Notes: a model not told the origin generated them from the sequence alone. DNA of 64,000 nt from Mycolicibacterium confluentis (GCF_010729895.1 NZ_AP022612.1:4340001-4404000); one strand, 5' to 3'. Counted from the first letter of the stretch, positions 26,897 to 37,443 are shown. Translations and numbers: made by a program.

Positions 26897-27374
26897 CGGG
26901 CGGTACCTGCAGTTCCTCGGAGAACGACTGCATGGCCTCGACCACCGCCTCGAAGACCCGATGCGCGGCCTCCAAGTCGGTGTCGGGCAGGTCGGCCAGC
27001 GCACGGTGGTGGTGAACGGCCAGTGGTGTGAAGAAGTTGCGCGCCACCTCGACGCCGTGGTCGGCGTAGCGCAGGATCACCTTGCGCCGGTCGTCCGGAT
27101 CGACCTCCCGGGTGAGGTGGCCGGAGGCGATCATCCGCTCCACCAGATAGGTGATGGCCGCACCCGACAGTCCGAGCCGTTTCCGCAGTTCCCCCGCAGT
27201 CAGCGGGGTCCCCGCGTCGTGGGCCACCATGATGTCGACCAGCGCGCGAAAGTCATTGCTGCCGAGGTCGTTCTGCGCCGCGAAAACGCGTCCGATCCGT
27301 TCGGACTCGGCCGTCAGCGAACGCACGTCGGCACCGATCAGACGTTCAAGATCGTCCCGTGGCGACACCGGCAC
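26886..27374 (-). CDS. MarR-family regulator
   Basis: 162 aa from a GTG. Winged helix with LRKRLGLSGAAITYLVERM as recognition region (about 63-81) and the DPDDRRKV wing (about 91-98), the standard MarR signature. It is divergent from the MMPL transporter with only 19-58 bp between starts, so it most likely represses that gene and itself, with release by a ligand that the pump exports (inference). Its 3' end overlaps the antiporter gene. Confidence 0.88.
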   Translation of the reverse strand: MPVSPRDDLERLIGADVRSLTAESERIGRVFAAQNDLGSNDFRALVDIMVAHDAGTPLTAGELRKRLGLSGAAITYLVERMIASGHLTREVDPDDRRKVILRYADHGVEVARNFFTPLAVHHHRALADLPDTDLEAAHRVFEAVVEAMQSFSEELQVPPVTG

Positions 27375-27395
27375 AGGGTAGCCAGATCGGACAAT

Positions 27396-27411
27396 GTTTA
27401 AGCAAATGAAC
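27396..27411. promoter_or_regulatory. Candidate MarR operator GTTTA-N6-TGAAC
   Basis: Half-sites GTTTA and TGAAC are complementary at 4 of 5 positions across a 6-bp spacer, placed between the marR and MMPL starts in a small A+T-rich island. This is the expected place for a MarR site that controls both divergent genes. It lies inside the longest possible MMPL reading frame, which argues for the later MMPL start. Confidence 0.35.
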
Positions 27412-27432
27412 TATCTGGGTACCTTTGGGCCT

Positions 27433-29535
27433 GTGAGTTGGAGTCGTCTTGCGCATGCCGTCACATCACGTCGATCCTGGCTGATCGCACTGCTGGTCAT
27501 CCTGGCCTCGGGCGCCCTGATGGGACTCGCCGGCAGTTCGGACTCGTCCTCGCAGTCGCCCATCGCGCTGCCCGACACCGCCGAGTCCGCGCGGGTCGCG
27601 GCGCTGATCAAGGAGTTCCCCGGCGGCGACAGCGCGCCGGCGATCCTCGTGGTTACGCGCACCGACGGCGCACCGCTGAGCCCCGAGGACCGCGCCGCCG
27701 CCGAGGCCGCCAGCCAACGGATCAAGGGTTCCCCGCCCGCGGTGTCCGAGGACGGCCAGGCCGCGTTGTCGGCCGTGCCTGTGGACTCCAAGCTGTCGGG
27801 CTTCGCCCTCACCGACACCGTGACCTCGATGCGCGAGGCCGCGGCCGACGGTCTGCCCTCCTCGCTGCAGACCCAACTCACGGGCGGTCCCGCGTTCGGC
27901 GCGGACATCGCCAACGCGTTCTCCGGCGCCAACTTCACCCTGCTGGCCGTGACTGCCGCTGTGGTCGCACTGCTGTTGATCCTCACCTACCGCTCGCCGA
28001 TCCTGTGGCTGGTCCCGCTTCTGGTGATCGCGATCGCCGACCGCGTGGGAGCCGTGATCGGCGAACGCGTCACGACCGCGGCGGGGCTGATCGCCGACGG
28101 TTCCACTGCGGGCATCACGAGCGTGCTGGTGTTCGGTGCGGGCACCAACTATGCGCTGCTGCTGATCTCGCGCTATCGGGAGGAACTGCGCCACACCCGT
28201 GAGCACCGGGTCGCGCTGGCGACCGCGGTGCGCACCGCGGGCCCGGCGATCGTCGCCAGCAACGCGACCGTCGTGCTGGCGCTGCTGACGCTGCTTTTCG
28301 CGGCGGCGCCCAGTACGCGCAGCCTGGGCCTGCAGGCCGCGACCGGCCTGGTGGTCGCGGCGGTGTTCGCGATCTTCGTGCTGCCGCCCCTGCTGGCGGT
28401 GTGCGGCACGCGGCTGTTCTGGCCCTTCATCCCCAATCCGGACGACGAGAGTTCCCAGGACACCGTCGAGACCGGCGTGTGGCACCGCATCGCCGCAGGC
28501 GTGGCCGCCCGCCCCGCAGTCGTGCTGACGGCCTCGATCGCGGCGCTGCTCGTGCTGGCCTCGGGCCTGCTCGGGGTGAACACCGGCCTGACCCAGGTCG
28601 AGCAGTTCCGGGTCAAGGCCGAGTCGGTCACCGGTTTCGAGGTGCTCTCCGAACACTTCCCGTCCGGTATGACCGACCCGACCACCGTCGTCGGTTCCAC
28701 CGAAGCGGCCGCGGCGATCCAGCGCGCCATCGACGTCACCGACGGCGTGGTGTCGGCCGCCCCGCGCGGTGAGCACGAGGGCCTCACACAGTGGTCGGTG
28801 ATCATCAACGCCGACCCGGCCAGCGACGAGGCGTTCGACACCATCACCGCACTGCGCACCGCGGTGCACGACGCCGACCCCGACGCCATGGTGGGCGGCG
28901 CCGATGCGACCGCGCTGGACGTGCGCGACTCGGCGAGCCGGGACCAGCTGATCATCATCCCGGCGATCCTGGCCGTGGTGCTGGCGGTGCTGTTCGTGTT
29001 GCTGCGGTCGGTGCTGGCACCTGTGCTGCTGGTCGGCGTCACGGTGCTGTCGGCGGTGGCCGCGCTGGGCCTCGGCGGCTGGGTCAGCCTGCACGTCTTC
29101 GGTTTTCCCGCACTGGACACCAGCACGCCGCTGTACGCGTTCCTGTTCCTGGTGGCCCTCGGCGTGGACTACACGATCTTCCTGGTGACGCGGGCCCGGG
29201 AGGAGACCATGACGTACGGCACCCGCACCGGCATCGTGCGTGCGGTCTCTGCGACGGGCGCGGTCATCACCAGCGCGGGCATCGTCTTGGCCGCGGTGTT
29301 CTGCGTTCTCGGCGTGCTGCCGCTGATCGTGCTCACCCAGGTGGGCATCATCGTGGGTCTCGGCATCCTGCTGGACACCTTCCTGGTGCGCACGGTCGTG
29401 ATCCCGGCACTGTTCACGCTGATCGGGCCGCGGGTGTGGTGGCCGGCCCACTTCGACGCCGACGACCGTGCCGAGGCCGACCAGGCGCCCGGCCACACGC
29501 CCCGCCAAGCGGCAGCGCCCCGTCGCGACACGTAA
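27433..29535 (+). CDS. MMPL-family RND transporter
   Basis: 700 aa from the GTG at 27433. An ATG at 27394 would give 713 aa but covers the putative operator. The frame has two MMPL repeats, each with one TM, a large extracytoplasmic loop and five TM helices. FGAGTNYALLLISRYREEL and VALGVDYTIFLVTRAREE are the matching TM4 signatures of the two halves, with the Asp-Tyr proton-relay motif in the second. The protein lacks the long C-terminus of the TMM exporter MmpL3. Under MarR control it may export a toxic or lipidic compound. The stop codon lies inside a terminator stem. Confidence 0.87.
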   Translation: MSWSRLAHAVTSRRSWLIALLVILASGALMGLAGSSDSSSQSPIALPDTAESARVAALIKEFPGGDSAPAILVVTRTDGAPLSPEDRAAAEAASQRIKGSPPAVSEDGQAALSAVPVDSKLSGFALTDTVTSMREAAADGLPSSLQTQLTGGPAFGADIANAFSGANFTLLAVTAAVVALLLILTYRSPILWLVPLLVIAIADRVGAVIGERVTTAAGLIADGSTAGITSVLVFGAGTNYALLLISRYREELRHTREHRVALATAVRTAGPAIVASNATVVLALLTLLFAAAPSTRSLGLQAATGLVVAAVFAIFVLPPLLAVCGTRLFWPFIPNPDDESSQDTVETGVWHRIAAGVAARPAVVLTASIAALLVLASGLLGVNTGLTQVEQFRVKAESVTGFEVLSEHFPSGMTDPTTVVGSTEAAAAIQRAIDVTDGVVSAAPRGEHEGLTQWSVIINADPASDEAFDTITALRTAVHDADPDAMVGGADATALDVRDSASRDQLIIIPAILAVVLAVLFVLLRSVLAPVLLVGVTVLSAVAALGLGGWVSLHVFGFPALDTSTPLYAFLFLVALGVDYTIFLVTRAREETMTYGTRTGIVRAVSATGAVITSAGIVLAAVFCVLGVLPLIVLTQVGIIVGLGILLDTFLVRTVVIPALFTLIGPRVWWPAHFDADDRAEADQAPGHTPRQAAAPRRDT

Positions 29536-29577
29536 ACGTCTGCGACGACACTCCGCGTCGGTGCGCAGAGGTTTACG
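29531..29577. terminator. Bidirectional hairpin embedding both stop codons
   Basis: CGTAAACGTCTGCG at 29531-29544 and CGCAGAGGTTTACG at 29564-29577 are complementary over 14 positions with one mismatch, around a 19-nt loop. The TAA of the MMPL gene sits in the left arm and the stop of the leftward small ORF in the right arm. A hairpin at a convergent junction suggests shared intrinsic termination. Confidence 0.55.
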
Positions 29578-29818
29578 TCTCGCGCGTTCCGGAGGCGACG
29601 ACAGGCCTCGGGGTGGCCCGCGCTCGCCGGTTGACGACCACGGCCCGGGCCAACGCCGCCGGGGTCAGCAGCGACAGCGGCGAGCGGGTGCGACTGCCCA
29701 CAGCCGCCACTCGGTCGGCGGACCGCTGGTCTCGGCCCGCGGCCCCGTACATCAGTCGTTCCAGCCCGTTGAGGCTGCGTCTGCGGCTGTAGTCGATGGT
29801 GACCACCTGATGCGGCAA
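29573..29818 (-). CDS. Small basic hypothetical protein
   Basis: 81 aa if started at a TTG at 29818. Unusually, the same reading frame is open back to the stop codon of the upstream membrane-protein gene, so the real start could be any of several non-ATG codons. The N-terminal part has DYSRRRSLNGLERLMYG, and the protein is Arg/Ala-rich. Its stop sits in the hairpin shared with the MMPL gene, which hints that it is a real gene. No family recognised. Confidence 0.45.
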   Translation of the reverse strand: MPHQVVTIDYSRRRSLNGLERLMYGAAGRDQRSADRVAAVGSRTRSPLSLLTPAALARAVVVNRRARATPRPVVASGTRET

Positions 29819-29860
29819 CAGCTTTCGGCGGTAGCCCCAGCCCGTCGCGGACTCTACGCG

Positions 29861-30559
29861 TCACACGGTGTCGTGACGCCTGTCCTCCCCGAAGTGCAGA
29901 TCGATCACCCCGGCCCGACTCAGCGCCAGCACGCTGACCACCAGCACCCAGGCTGGGAACGCCAGCACCGTCCACATGCTCAGGTCACTGGCGAACAGGA
30001 GCGCCACTGCGGCGGTGTACGTGCCGTAAATCATCCAGCGCGGCATCAGGCCGGTCTTGAGCCAGATGGTCGCCAGCGAGATCATGAAGACCGCGCCCAT
30101 CCGCAGCCCGTAGGTCTTGGAGAACGTCAGCAGCAGAACTCTTCCGAATGCCGCCACCTCGGCGTGCACGGCGGGATCGACCGACACCGCGCGCGTGGCG
30201 ATCAGCGCGGCGCCGACCGCCGACGTCGCGAACATCATCGCCAGGAACAACAGGCCGCTGCCGAAGAACACCGTCGCGAAGAACCGATCCTCGTACCGGC
30301 CCAGGCCGTCGCGCACCACGCCGATGAACCATAGGAAGGCGATGCCGGCGAACGGCATCAGCAGCGACGCCCACTTCAGATGGGTGGTGGCGCCGTCGAG
30401 CCACGGGGAGTCCACGTCCGCCCCCTCCGGCACGGCCGTGCGGATCAGCACCAGGGCTGCACCGAACAGCACCGCGAACAGCACGCCGGCCAGGCCGGCC
30501 GCGCGTGGAGTGGTCAAGCGACGCAGACTGTTCTGTTTCACCGGGACATTCAAACGCAT
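29861..30559 (-). CDS. Conserved integral membrane protein, five TM
   Basis: 232 aa with about five hydrophobic helices (near 22-42, 66-86, 98-122, 150-170 and 180-208) and short loops. No catalytic motif is visible. It carries the pattern of a small family of actinobacterial membrane proteins of unknown role. Its stop is followed in the same frame by the small ORF at 29573-29818. It sits 53 bp from the end of the thioesterase-like gene on the same strand and may be co-transcribed with purA and Rv0356c-like genes. Confidence 0.75.
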   Translation of the reverse strand: MRLNVPVKQNSLRRLTTPRAAGLAGVLFAVLFGAALVLIRTAVPEGADVDSPWLDGATTHLKWASLLMPFAGIAFLWFIGVVRDGLGRYEDRFFATVFFGSGLLFLAMMFATSAVGAALIATRAVSVDPAVHAEVAAFGRVLLLTFSKTYGLRMGAVFMISLATIWLKTGLMPRWMIYGTYTAAVALLFASDLSMWTVLAFPAWVLVVSVLALSRAGVIDLHFGEDRRHDTV

Positions 30560-30612
30560 TGCGCGTCAGACACCCCGCACAACGCCGAGACGGTGAGCGC
30601 GAAACCCTGGCT

Positions 30613-31259
30613 TCAGGGCTGCCCGGCGAGCAGACGGATCATCAGGCCGTTGGCCTCGGCCAACAACTCGTCGTCGGAGTTGCGCAGCTCGGCGTTGACG
30701 AATGCCTTGCGCCCCTCGGCTTCTCGGATCCAGCCGCGGGCGTACAACTCGACGTCGATCGGGGTGACCCGGCGGTAGTCGACGTGCAGGAATCCGGTGC
30801 GGCTGATCGGCCGGCCCGCGGCGTGGATGACCATGCCGAACAGTGAGTCGAACAGCAGCGGCAGCACACCGCCGTGCACCGCGTAGTTGCCGCCGACGTG
30901 GAACCGGCTGAACGTCACGCGCAACCGCACCTCGTCGGCCTCGAACTTCTCGACCAACCACGGCGGTGCGAGCAGGCTGCCCGCGCCGGGCAGATCGGGC
31001 ACGCGGTTGGCCGGGCCCACGCCTTCACCCGCCTCGAACGGTGCGAGCTCGGACACCAGGGCCTCGGCGCGGTCGGCCACGTCGGTCCAGGTGTCCACGG
31101 AGGGGTTGGCCGAGACCGCGAGATCCTGCAGGCGGCGCATCGCCGCCACGAACCGGCCGAACCCCGGACCGGGCTGCGCGGCCTCGAAGACCGGGAAACC
31201 GCCATGCCGGTCGTACTCCGGATCCACCCTGCGCGGATCCAGACCGAAGTCGTGACTCA

Positions 31260-31260
<1 letters not shown>
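30613..31260 (-). CDS. Hotdog-fold thioesterase-like protein (Rv0356c-like)
   Basis: 215 aa from a GTG whose G is the last base of the purA stop. The C-terminal half is a PaaI-type hotdog domain with NYAVHGGVLPLLFDSLFG near residue 130, where PaaI thioesterases keep the HGG helix. The N-terminal 90 residues are helical and specific to actinobacterial members. The placement right after purA matches Rv0356c/Rv0357c. It probably hydrolyses an acyl-CoA; the substrate is unknown. Confidence 0.82.
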
Positions 31261-33262
<2,002 letters not shown>

Positions 33263-33271
33263 TTTGCGGGG

Positions 33272-34051
33272 GTGAACGTGCGTCCCCTGCGCCAATCGGT
33301 GCGTCCGAGCCCGATCTTCCTGGCCATCGTGGCCGTCACCGCACTCGGCGGCGTGCTGGCCTGGCTCGCGACCGACACCGTGACCCCACTGGCCTATGCC
33401 GGGGTGTTCATCTTTGTGATCGCCGGATGGGTCGTCTCGCTGTGCCTTCACGAGTTCGGGCACGCGGTCACGGCGTGGAGGTTCGGCGATCACGACATCG
33501 AGGCACGCGGCTACCTGACGCTCAACCCGCTCAAGTACTCCCACCCTGGGCTGTCGATCGCATTGCCGCTGCTGTTCATCGCACTCGGCGGCATCGGCCT
33601 GCCCGGTGGCGCGGTGTACGTCCGCACGTCCGGGATGACGCCACGGCAGCGGACGCTCGTGAGCCTGGCCGGCCCGTTCGCCAATCTCGTGCTCGCGATC
33701 CTGTTGCTGATCTCGGTCCGACTGTTCTTCGATGCCGCCCATGCGGTGTTCTGGGCCGGGGTCGCGTTCCTCGCCCTGCTGCAGGTGATGGCGCTGGTGC
33801 TGAACCTGCTGCCCGTCCCCGGCCTCGACGGGTACGGCGCCCTGGAACCGCATCTGAAGCCCGAGACCCAGCGCGCGCTCGACGGCTTCAAGCAGTGGGG
33901 CTTCCTGGTTGTGGTCATCCTGTTGATCGCCCCGCCGCTGAATCGGCTGTTCTTCGGCGCCGTGGGCGAGGTCTTCGAACTGTCCGGTGTAAACGAGCAG
34001 TTCGCCTGGATGGGCAGCCAGCTCACCCGGTTCTGGTCAGCCTGGGTGTGA
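33272..34051 (+). CDS. Site-2 protease-family (M50) membrane protein (Rv0359-like)
   Basis: 259 aa from a GTG. The zinc motif HEFGH is at 60-64 in a TM helix and NLLPVPGLDGYG near residue 174 gives the third metal ligand (Asp of the LDG motif), so the active site looks intact. Five to six TM helices, no PDZ domain. Such proteases cut membrane-anchored regulators. In mycobacteria its target is not one I can name. Located 9 bp after the Rv0358-like gene, in an operon with it. Confidence 0.88.
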   Translation: MNVRPLRQSVRPSPIFLAIVAVTALGGVLAWLATDTVTPLAYAGVFIFVIAGWVVSLCLHEFGHAVTAWRFGDHDIEARGYLTLNPLKYSHPGLSIALPLLFIALGGIGLPGGAVYVRTSGMTPRQRTLVSLAGPFANLVLAILLLISVRLFFDAAHAVFWAGVAFLALLQVMALVLNLLPVPGLDGYGALEPHLKPETQRALDGFKQWGFLVVVILLIAPPLNRLFFGAVGEVFELSGVNEQFAWMGSQLTRFWSAWV

Positions 34052-34062
34052 CCCTTGCGATA

Positions 34063-34080
34063 TATGCGTCATTACGCATA
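34063..34080. promoter_or_regulatory. SmtB/ArsR-like palindrome TATGCGT-N4-ACGCATA
   Basis: A perfect 7-bp inverted repeat with a 4-bp spacer in a small A+T-rich stretch that ends 10 bp before the ATG of the zinc exporter. Its size and position match operators of metal-sensing ArsR/SmtB repressors. In M. smegmatis the related CDF gene is reported to be zinc-induced through SmtB (from memory). Confidence 0.5.
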
Positions 34081-34090
34081 GATTGCCGGT

Positions 34091-34984
34091 ATGGGTGCCG
34101 GCCACGATCACAGCCACAGTGACTCGCGGGTCAGCCGCATGGTCATCGCCGCCGCGATCCTGGCGGCGTTCTTCGTGCTGGAACTGACCACCGCACTGCT
34201 GATCAACTCGATCGCACTGCTCGCCGATGCGGGCCACATGCTCACCGACCTGGTCGCGATGTTCATGGGTCTGACCGCCGTGCTGCTGGCCCGGCGCGGT
34301 TCGGCGTCGGCGGCCCGCACCTACGGGTGGCACCGCGCCGAGGTGTTCACCGCCGTGGCCAACGCCGCACTGCTGCTCGGCATGGCCGCGTTCATCCTTT
34401 TCGAGGCCTTTGAACGTCTCGGCAACGCGCCCGAGGTGCCGGGCGTGCCGATGATCATCGTCGCCCTGGCGGGCCTGCTCGCCAACGCGGTCGTCGTGGT
34501 GCTGCTGCGCTCCCACGCCGAGAGCAGCCTCGCGGTCAAGGGCGCCTACATGGAGGTCATGGCCGACACCGTCGGCAGCATCGGCGTCCTGATCGCCGGC
34601 ATCGTCACGGTGACCACGACATGGCCCTACGCCGACGTCGTCGTCGCGGTCCTGGTCGCACTCTGGGTGCTGCCGCGCGCGATCGCCCTCGCACGTGCGG
34701 CCCTACGGATTCTGTCGGAGTCCTCACCCACCCACATCGACGTCGAGGAACTCCGGAGTGCTCTGCAGGCCGTTCCCGGCGTCACCGGCGTGCACGATCT
34801 GCACGTGTGGACGCTCGTTCCCGGCCGCGATATGGCCACGGCCCACCTGACCAGCAGCGGTGACTCGGCTCAGGTGCTCGTCGAGGCCCGGGCCGTGCTG
34901 GCCGCGCGCGGACTCGAGCACGCGACCGTGCAGGTCGAACCGCCCGGCGTCGGCGACGACTGCGGCACCGGCAGGGACTGCTGA
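34091..34984 (+). CDS. zitA: CDF-family zinc exporter
   Basis: 297 aa cation diffusion facilitator. A His-rich N-terminus (GHDHSHSD) precedes TM2 with LLADAGHMLTD (D46, H49, D53), the zinc site of ZitB/CzcD-type exporters. TM5 carries VMADTVGSIGV and a C-terminal ferredoxin-like domain has HDLHVW near residue 236. It exports Zn2+ (perhaps Co2+/Cd2+) by proton exchange. An SmtB-like palindrome stands directly upstream. The symbol follows the M. smegmatis exporter next to fba; the family is certain, the symbol less so. Confidence 0.88.
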   Translation: MGAGHDHSHSDSRVSRMVIAAAILAAFFVLELTTALLINSIALLADAGHMLTDLVAMFMGLTAVLLARRGSASAARTYGWHRAEVFTAVANAALLLGMAAFILFEAFERLGNAPEVPGVPMIIVALAGLLANAVVVVLLRSHAESSLAVKGAYMEVMADTVGSIGVLIAGIVTVTTTWPYADVVVAVLVALWVLPRAIALARAALRILSESSPTHIDVEELRSALQAVPGVTGVHDLHVWTLVPGRDMATAHLTSSGDSAQVLVEARAVLAARGLEHATVQVEPPGVGDDCGTGRDC

Positions 34985-34994
34985 GCCCAGCGGG

Positions 34995-35411
34995 TCAGCT
35001 CAGGCCGAGTTCGGCGCGAGCCGACGGATCGCAGTCGTCGAGCAGGTCGAGACAGCGCGCGTATTCCGGGGTCTCGCCGATGGTCTCGGCGGCCCGCGCC
35101 AGCGCGGCCACGCAGCGCAGGAAACCGCGGTTGGGCTCGTGCGCGTAGGGCACCGGGCCGAAGCCCTTCCATCCGTTGCGGCGCAACTGGTCGAGCCCAC
35201 GGTGGTACCCGGTGCGGGCGTAGGCGTAGGCCGTCACGGCCTTGTCGTCGTCGAGAGCCTCCTCGGCCAGCGTCGCCCACGCGACTGAGGCCGACGGATG
35301 CGCCGCCGCCACGATCGCGGGATTCTCGCCGGCTTCCAGTTCGGCTTCGGCTTCGATGTCACCGGGCAGCAGCACCGGGTCCGGTCCCAGGAGATCACCC
35401 ATCCGCGTCAT
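34995..35411 (-). CDS. DUF3151-family protein (Rv0360c-like)
   Basis: 138 aa, acidic, no signal or TM. MGDLLGPDPVLLP at the N-terminus and a TPR-like helical core with YAYARTGYHRGLDQLRRNGWKG (about 60-80) are typical of this actinobacterial family. It is in the same place as Rv0360c: convergent with the CDF gene (10 bp apart) and divergent from the Rv0361-like gene. Function unknown. Confidence 0.87.
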   Translation of the reverse strand: MTRMGDLLGPDPVLLPGDIEAEAELEAGENPAIVAAAHPSASVAWATLAEEALDDDKAVTAYAYARTGYHRGLDQLRRNGWKGFGPVPYAHEPNRGFLRCVAALARAAETIGETPEYARCLDLLDDCDPSARAELGLS

Positions 35412-35454
35412 GGCGACCATTCTGCCGTGCCGTCGTGCGCGCCTCCCACGCGGT

Positions 35455-35473
35455 GGCGCCATCGTCGCGGCGC
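35455..35473. repeat. 19-bp direct repeat, copy 1
   Basis: GGCGCCATCGTCGCGGCGC occurs here and, identically, at 35534-35552, 79 bp apart. Each copy is itself nearly palindromic (GCGCC...GGCGC). Both lie in the divergent promoter region between the DUF3151 and Rv0361-like genes, so they may be paired regulator sites. Confidence 0.6.
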
Positions 35474-35533
35474 GGTCCCATGGCGCCACTCCTCACCACC
35501 TCGCACACCACTTCCCCACGCCCACCGATGCGA

Positions 35534-35552
35534 GGCGCCATCGTCGCGGCGC
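35534..35552. repeat. 19-bp direct repeat, copy 2
   Basis: Identical to the copy at 35455-35473. It ends 57 bp before the ATG of the Rv0361-like gene, where a regulator would act on that promoter. Confidence 0.6.
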
Positions 35553-35609
35553 TAGGCTTGCGCTCGGACTTACTCAGCCCGCCTCATGAAGTGGAGGACC
35601 GCAGCACCG

Positions 35610-36407
35610 ATGTCGAATCCACCTGGGCCCGATCAGGACGACGAGCAGCCTGCGCCGTCTGATCAGGACACCGCGCAAGATCCCTCGCAGCCGGACAACG
35701 CCGAGACCGAGATCTTCTCCGCGCAGGAGGATCCCGACACCGCCGCGAACCCGCTGCCCACTGTGGATCCCGGCGAACGCCGGTTCACCGCGCCGTCGGG
35801 CATGGACGCGGGCTCGACTCAGGTCATCGACACCGCCCCGGACCCCGTAACCGAGGTCTTCACCGCGGTCGGTGACACCTCTCAGGGGCCCGGACACGCC
35901 CCCAAAGTCGCTGCACCGCAAGCCATCCCGGCGCGTCCCGGCGCCACCAAGCCGCCGCGGAATCGGCGCAGCTGGGGTTGGGTGCTCGCGCTGATCCTGG
36001 TGATCGCCGCGCTCGCGGCCGTCGCAGTGCTGGGCACCGTGCTGCTGACCCGCAACACCTCGATCGGGGTGTCGCAGGAGGATCGGGTCAAAGACACGAT
36101 CATGAAGTACGACACCGCGATCGAGAAGGGTGATCTGGCCACGCTGCGCGGAATCACCTGCGGTCAGACCGCGGAGAGCTACAACAACTACGACCAGAAG
36201 CAGTGGGATGAGATCCACCGACGGGTCGCCGACGCGGGCCAGTACCCCGTGATCGCCAGCGTGGATCAGGTCGTCGTCAACGGCGAACACGCCGAGGCCA
36301 ATGTCACGACCTTCATGGAGTCCGACCCCAGCACGCGCTCAACCCGCAGCCTCGACCTGCAGTTCCGCGACGATCAGTGGAAGATCTGCCAGGACGCGGG
36401 CAACTGA
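35610..36407 (+). CDS. Rv0361-like membrane-anchored protein
   Basis: 265 aa from the ATG at 35610 with GGAGG at 35593-35597. A long acidic, Pro-rich, disordered cytoplasmic part (1-118) is followed by one TM (123-146) and an exported NTF2/DUF4878-like domain with two Cys (in RGITCGQT and WKICQ) that could pair. The cytoplasmic part has the repeated motifs TEIFSAQ (33-39) and TEVFTAV (81-87), which look like Ser/Thr-kinase/FHA-type target sites (inference). It resembles the smaller protein at 23535-23978. Function unknown. Confidence 0.85.
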   Translation: MSNPPGPDQDDEQPAPSDQDTAQDPSQPDNAETEIFSAQEDPDTAANPLPTVDPGERRFTAPSGMDAGSTQVIDTAPDPVTEVFTAVGDTSQGPGHAPKVAAPQAIPARPGATKPPRNRRSWGWVLALILVIAALAAVAVLGTVLLTRNTSIGVSQEDRVKDTIMKYDTAIEKGDLATLRGITCGQTAESYNNYDQKQWDEIHRRVADAGQYPVIASVDQVVVNGEHAEANVTTFMESDPSTRSTRSLDLQFRDDQWKICQDAGN

Positions 36408-36429
36408 CCCACCCCCGCCGAACGCGGCG

Positions 36430-37347
36430 TCACTCGATCTCGAGCTCCTGGGCCAGCAACCGCATCAACCGGACGCCACCGATGCTGTTGGCCGAACCGT
36501 CGAGCGCCGGGCCGTAGATGCCGACCCCCGACCGCCCCGGGACCACCCCGATCATCGCGCCGGAGATCCCGCACTTCGCCGGAATGCCCACTTCACACGC
36601 GTACTGACCGGACTCCTCGTACATGCCGGCGAACAGCATCAGTCGCCGCACCGACCGGACATGGGACGCCTGCAGTCGCCGGCCCATCACCTCGACGTCG
36701 GCCCCCTGGGCCAGGACCCGCCCCGCGCGGGCCAGATCGACGACGTCCACCTCGATCGCGCACATTCGGCAGTACGCCGACAGCAGCTCCTCCACGTCGG
36801 TCGTCAGCAGGCCCCGACTGCGCAGGAAATACCCGAGCGCGCGGTTGCGGTCGGCCAGCTCGAGCTCGGATCGGGCCATGCCGTCGTTCACGGCGACGCC
36901 CGGGTTCCCCGTCACCGCGCGGACGAACTCCACCACCTCCTCGACTCGCCCGTCCGGGCCGTCGCCGGGAAGCATGTCGACCACGACGAGCGCTCCGGCG
37001 TTGACGAACGGGTTGACCGGAACGCCGGACTCTCGGACGAACGTCTCCAGCGAGTTGTACGAGCCGATGCCCTGGTCCCGTCCGACACGGCCGAAGACAT
37101 AGTCCTCACCCCGGTGATGCAGGGCCAGCAGCAGCGTGAAGACCTTCACCACGCTCTGGATTGTGAAGCGCGCGTGATGATTTCCCGCGGTGAACAGCCG
37201 CCCGTCGCCATGATCCACCGCCACCGCCAGCTCCTCGCCGCAGGCCCGGCGAAGCCCCGGCAGGTAGGTGGAGACGGCCCCGTCCGCAAGGTGCGGGCGC
37301 ACCTCGTCCACCAACATCGACAACCAGTCGTCTGCAATCACCGTCAT
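36430..37347 (-). CDS. glsA: Glutaminase (GlsA type)
   Basis: 305 aa serine-dependent beta-lactamase-fold glutaminase. The SxxK motif is Ser65-Val-Val-Lys68 in IQSVVKVF, with IGSYNSLETF, NPFVNAGAL and SYN further on, typical of the GlsA/YbaS family. It hydrolyses L-glutamine to glutamate and ammonia. It is last in the LacI-DUF1116-NCS1-GS operon and sits 96 bp after the GS-like gene. A glutaminase next to a glutamine-synthetase-like ligase would be futile if both used glutamine, so one of them may act on another gamma-glutamyl amide. Confidence 0.9.
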   Translation of the reverse strand: MTVIADDWLSMLVDEVRPHLADGAVSTYLPGLRRACGEELAVAVDHGDGRLFTAGNHHARFTIQSVVKVFTLLLALHHRGEDYVFGRVGRDQGIGSYNSLETFVRESGVPVNPFVNAGALVVVDMLPGDGPDGRVEEVVEFVRAVTGNPGVAVNDGMARSELELADRNRALGYFLRSRGLLTTDVEELLSAYCRMCAIEVDVVDLARAGRVLAQGADVEVMGRRLQASHVRSVRRLMLFAGMYEESGQYACEVGIPAKCGISGAMIGVVPGRSGVGIYGPALDGSANSIGGVRLMRLLAQELEIE

Positions 37348-37443
37348 CAGTCACCACTTCTGTGCCGTCGGAAACCGTCTCCTGCGCCTGGCCGGGCCCA
37401 CTGCATGCGCGTCAGGCCCGGCCAGGGCTCGCTCACTCACGAT

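Noticed and set aside
25352..27004. 550-aa minus-strand frame opposite the CPA1 antiporter
   Set aside because: The antiporter's TM pattern and ND motif are convincing on the plus strand; this frame is a low-complexity shadow.
27466..29508. 680-aa open frame on the minus strand
   Set aside because: Antisense to the MMPL transporter, with low-complexity His/Gln/Arg composition.
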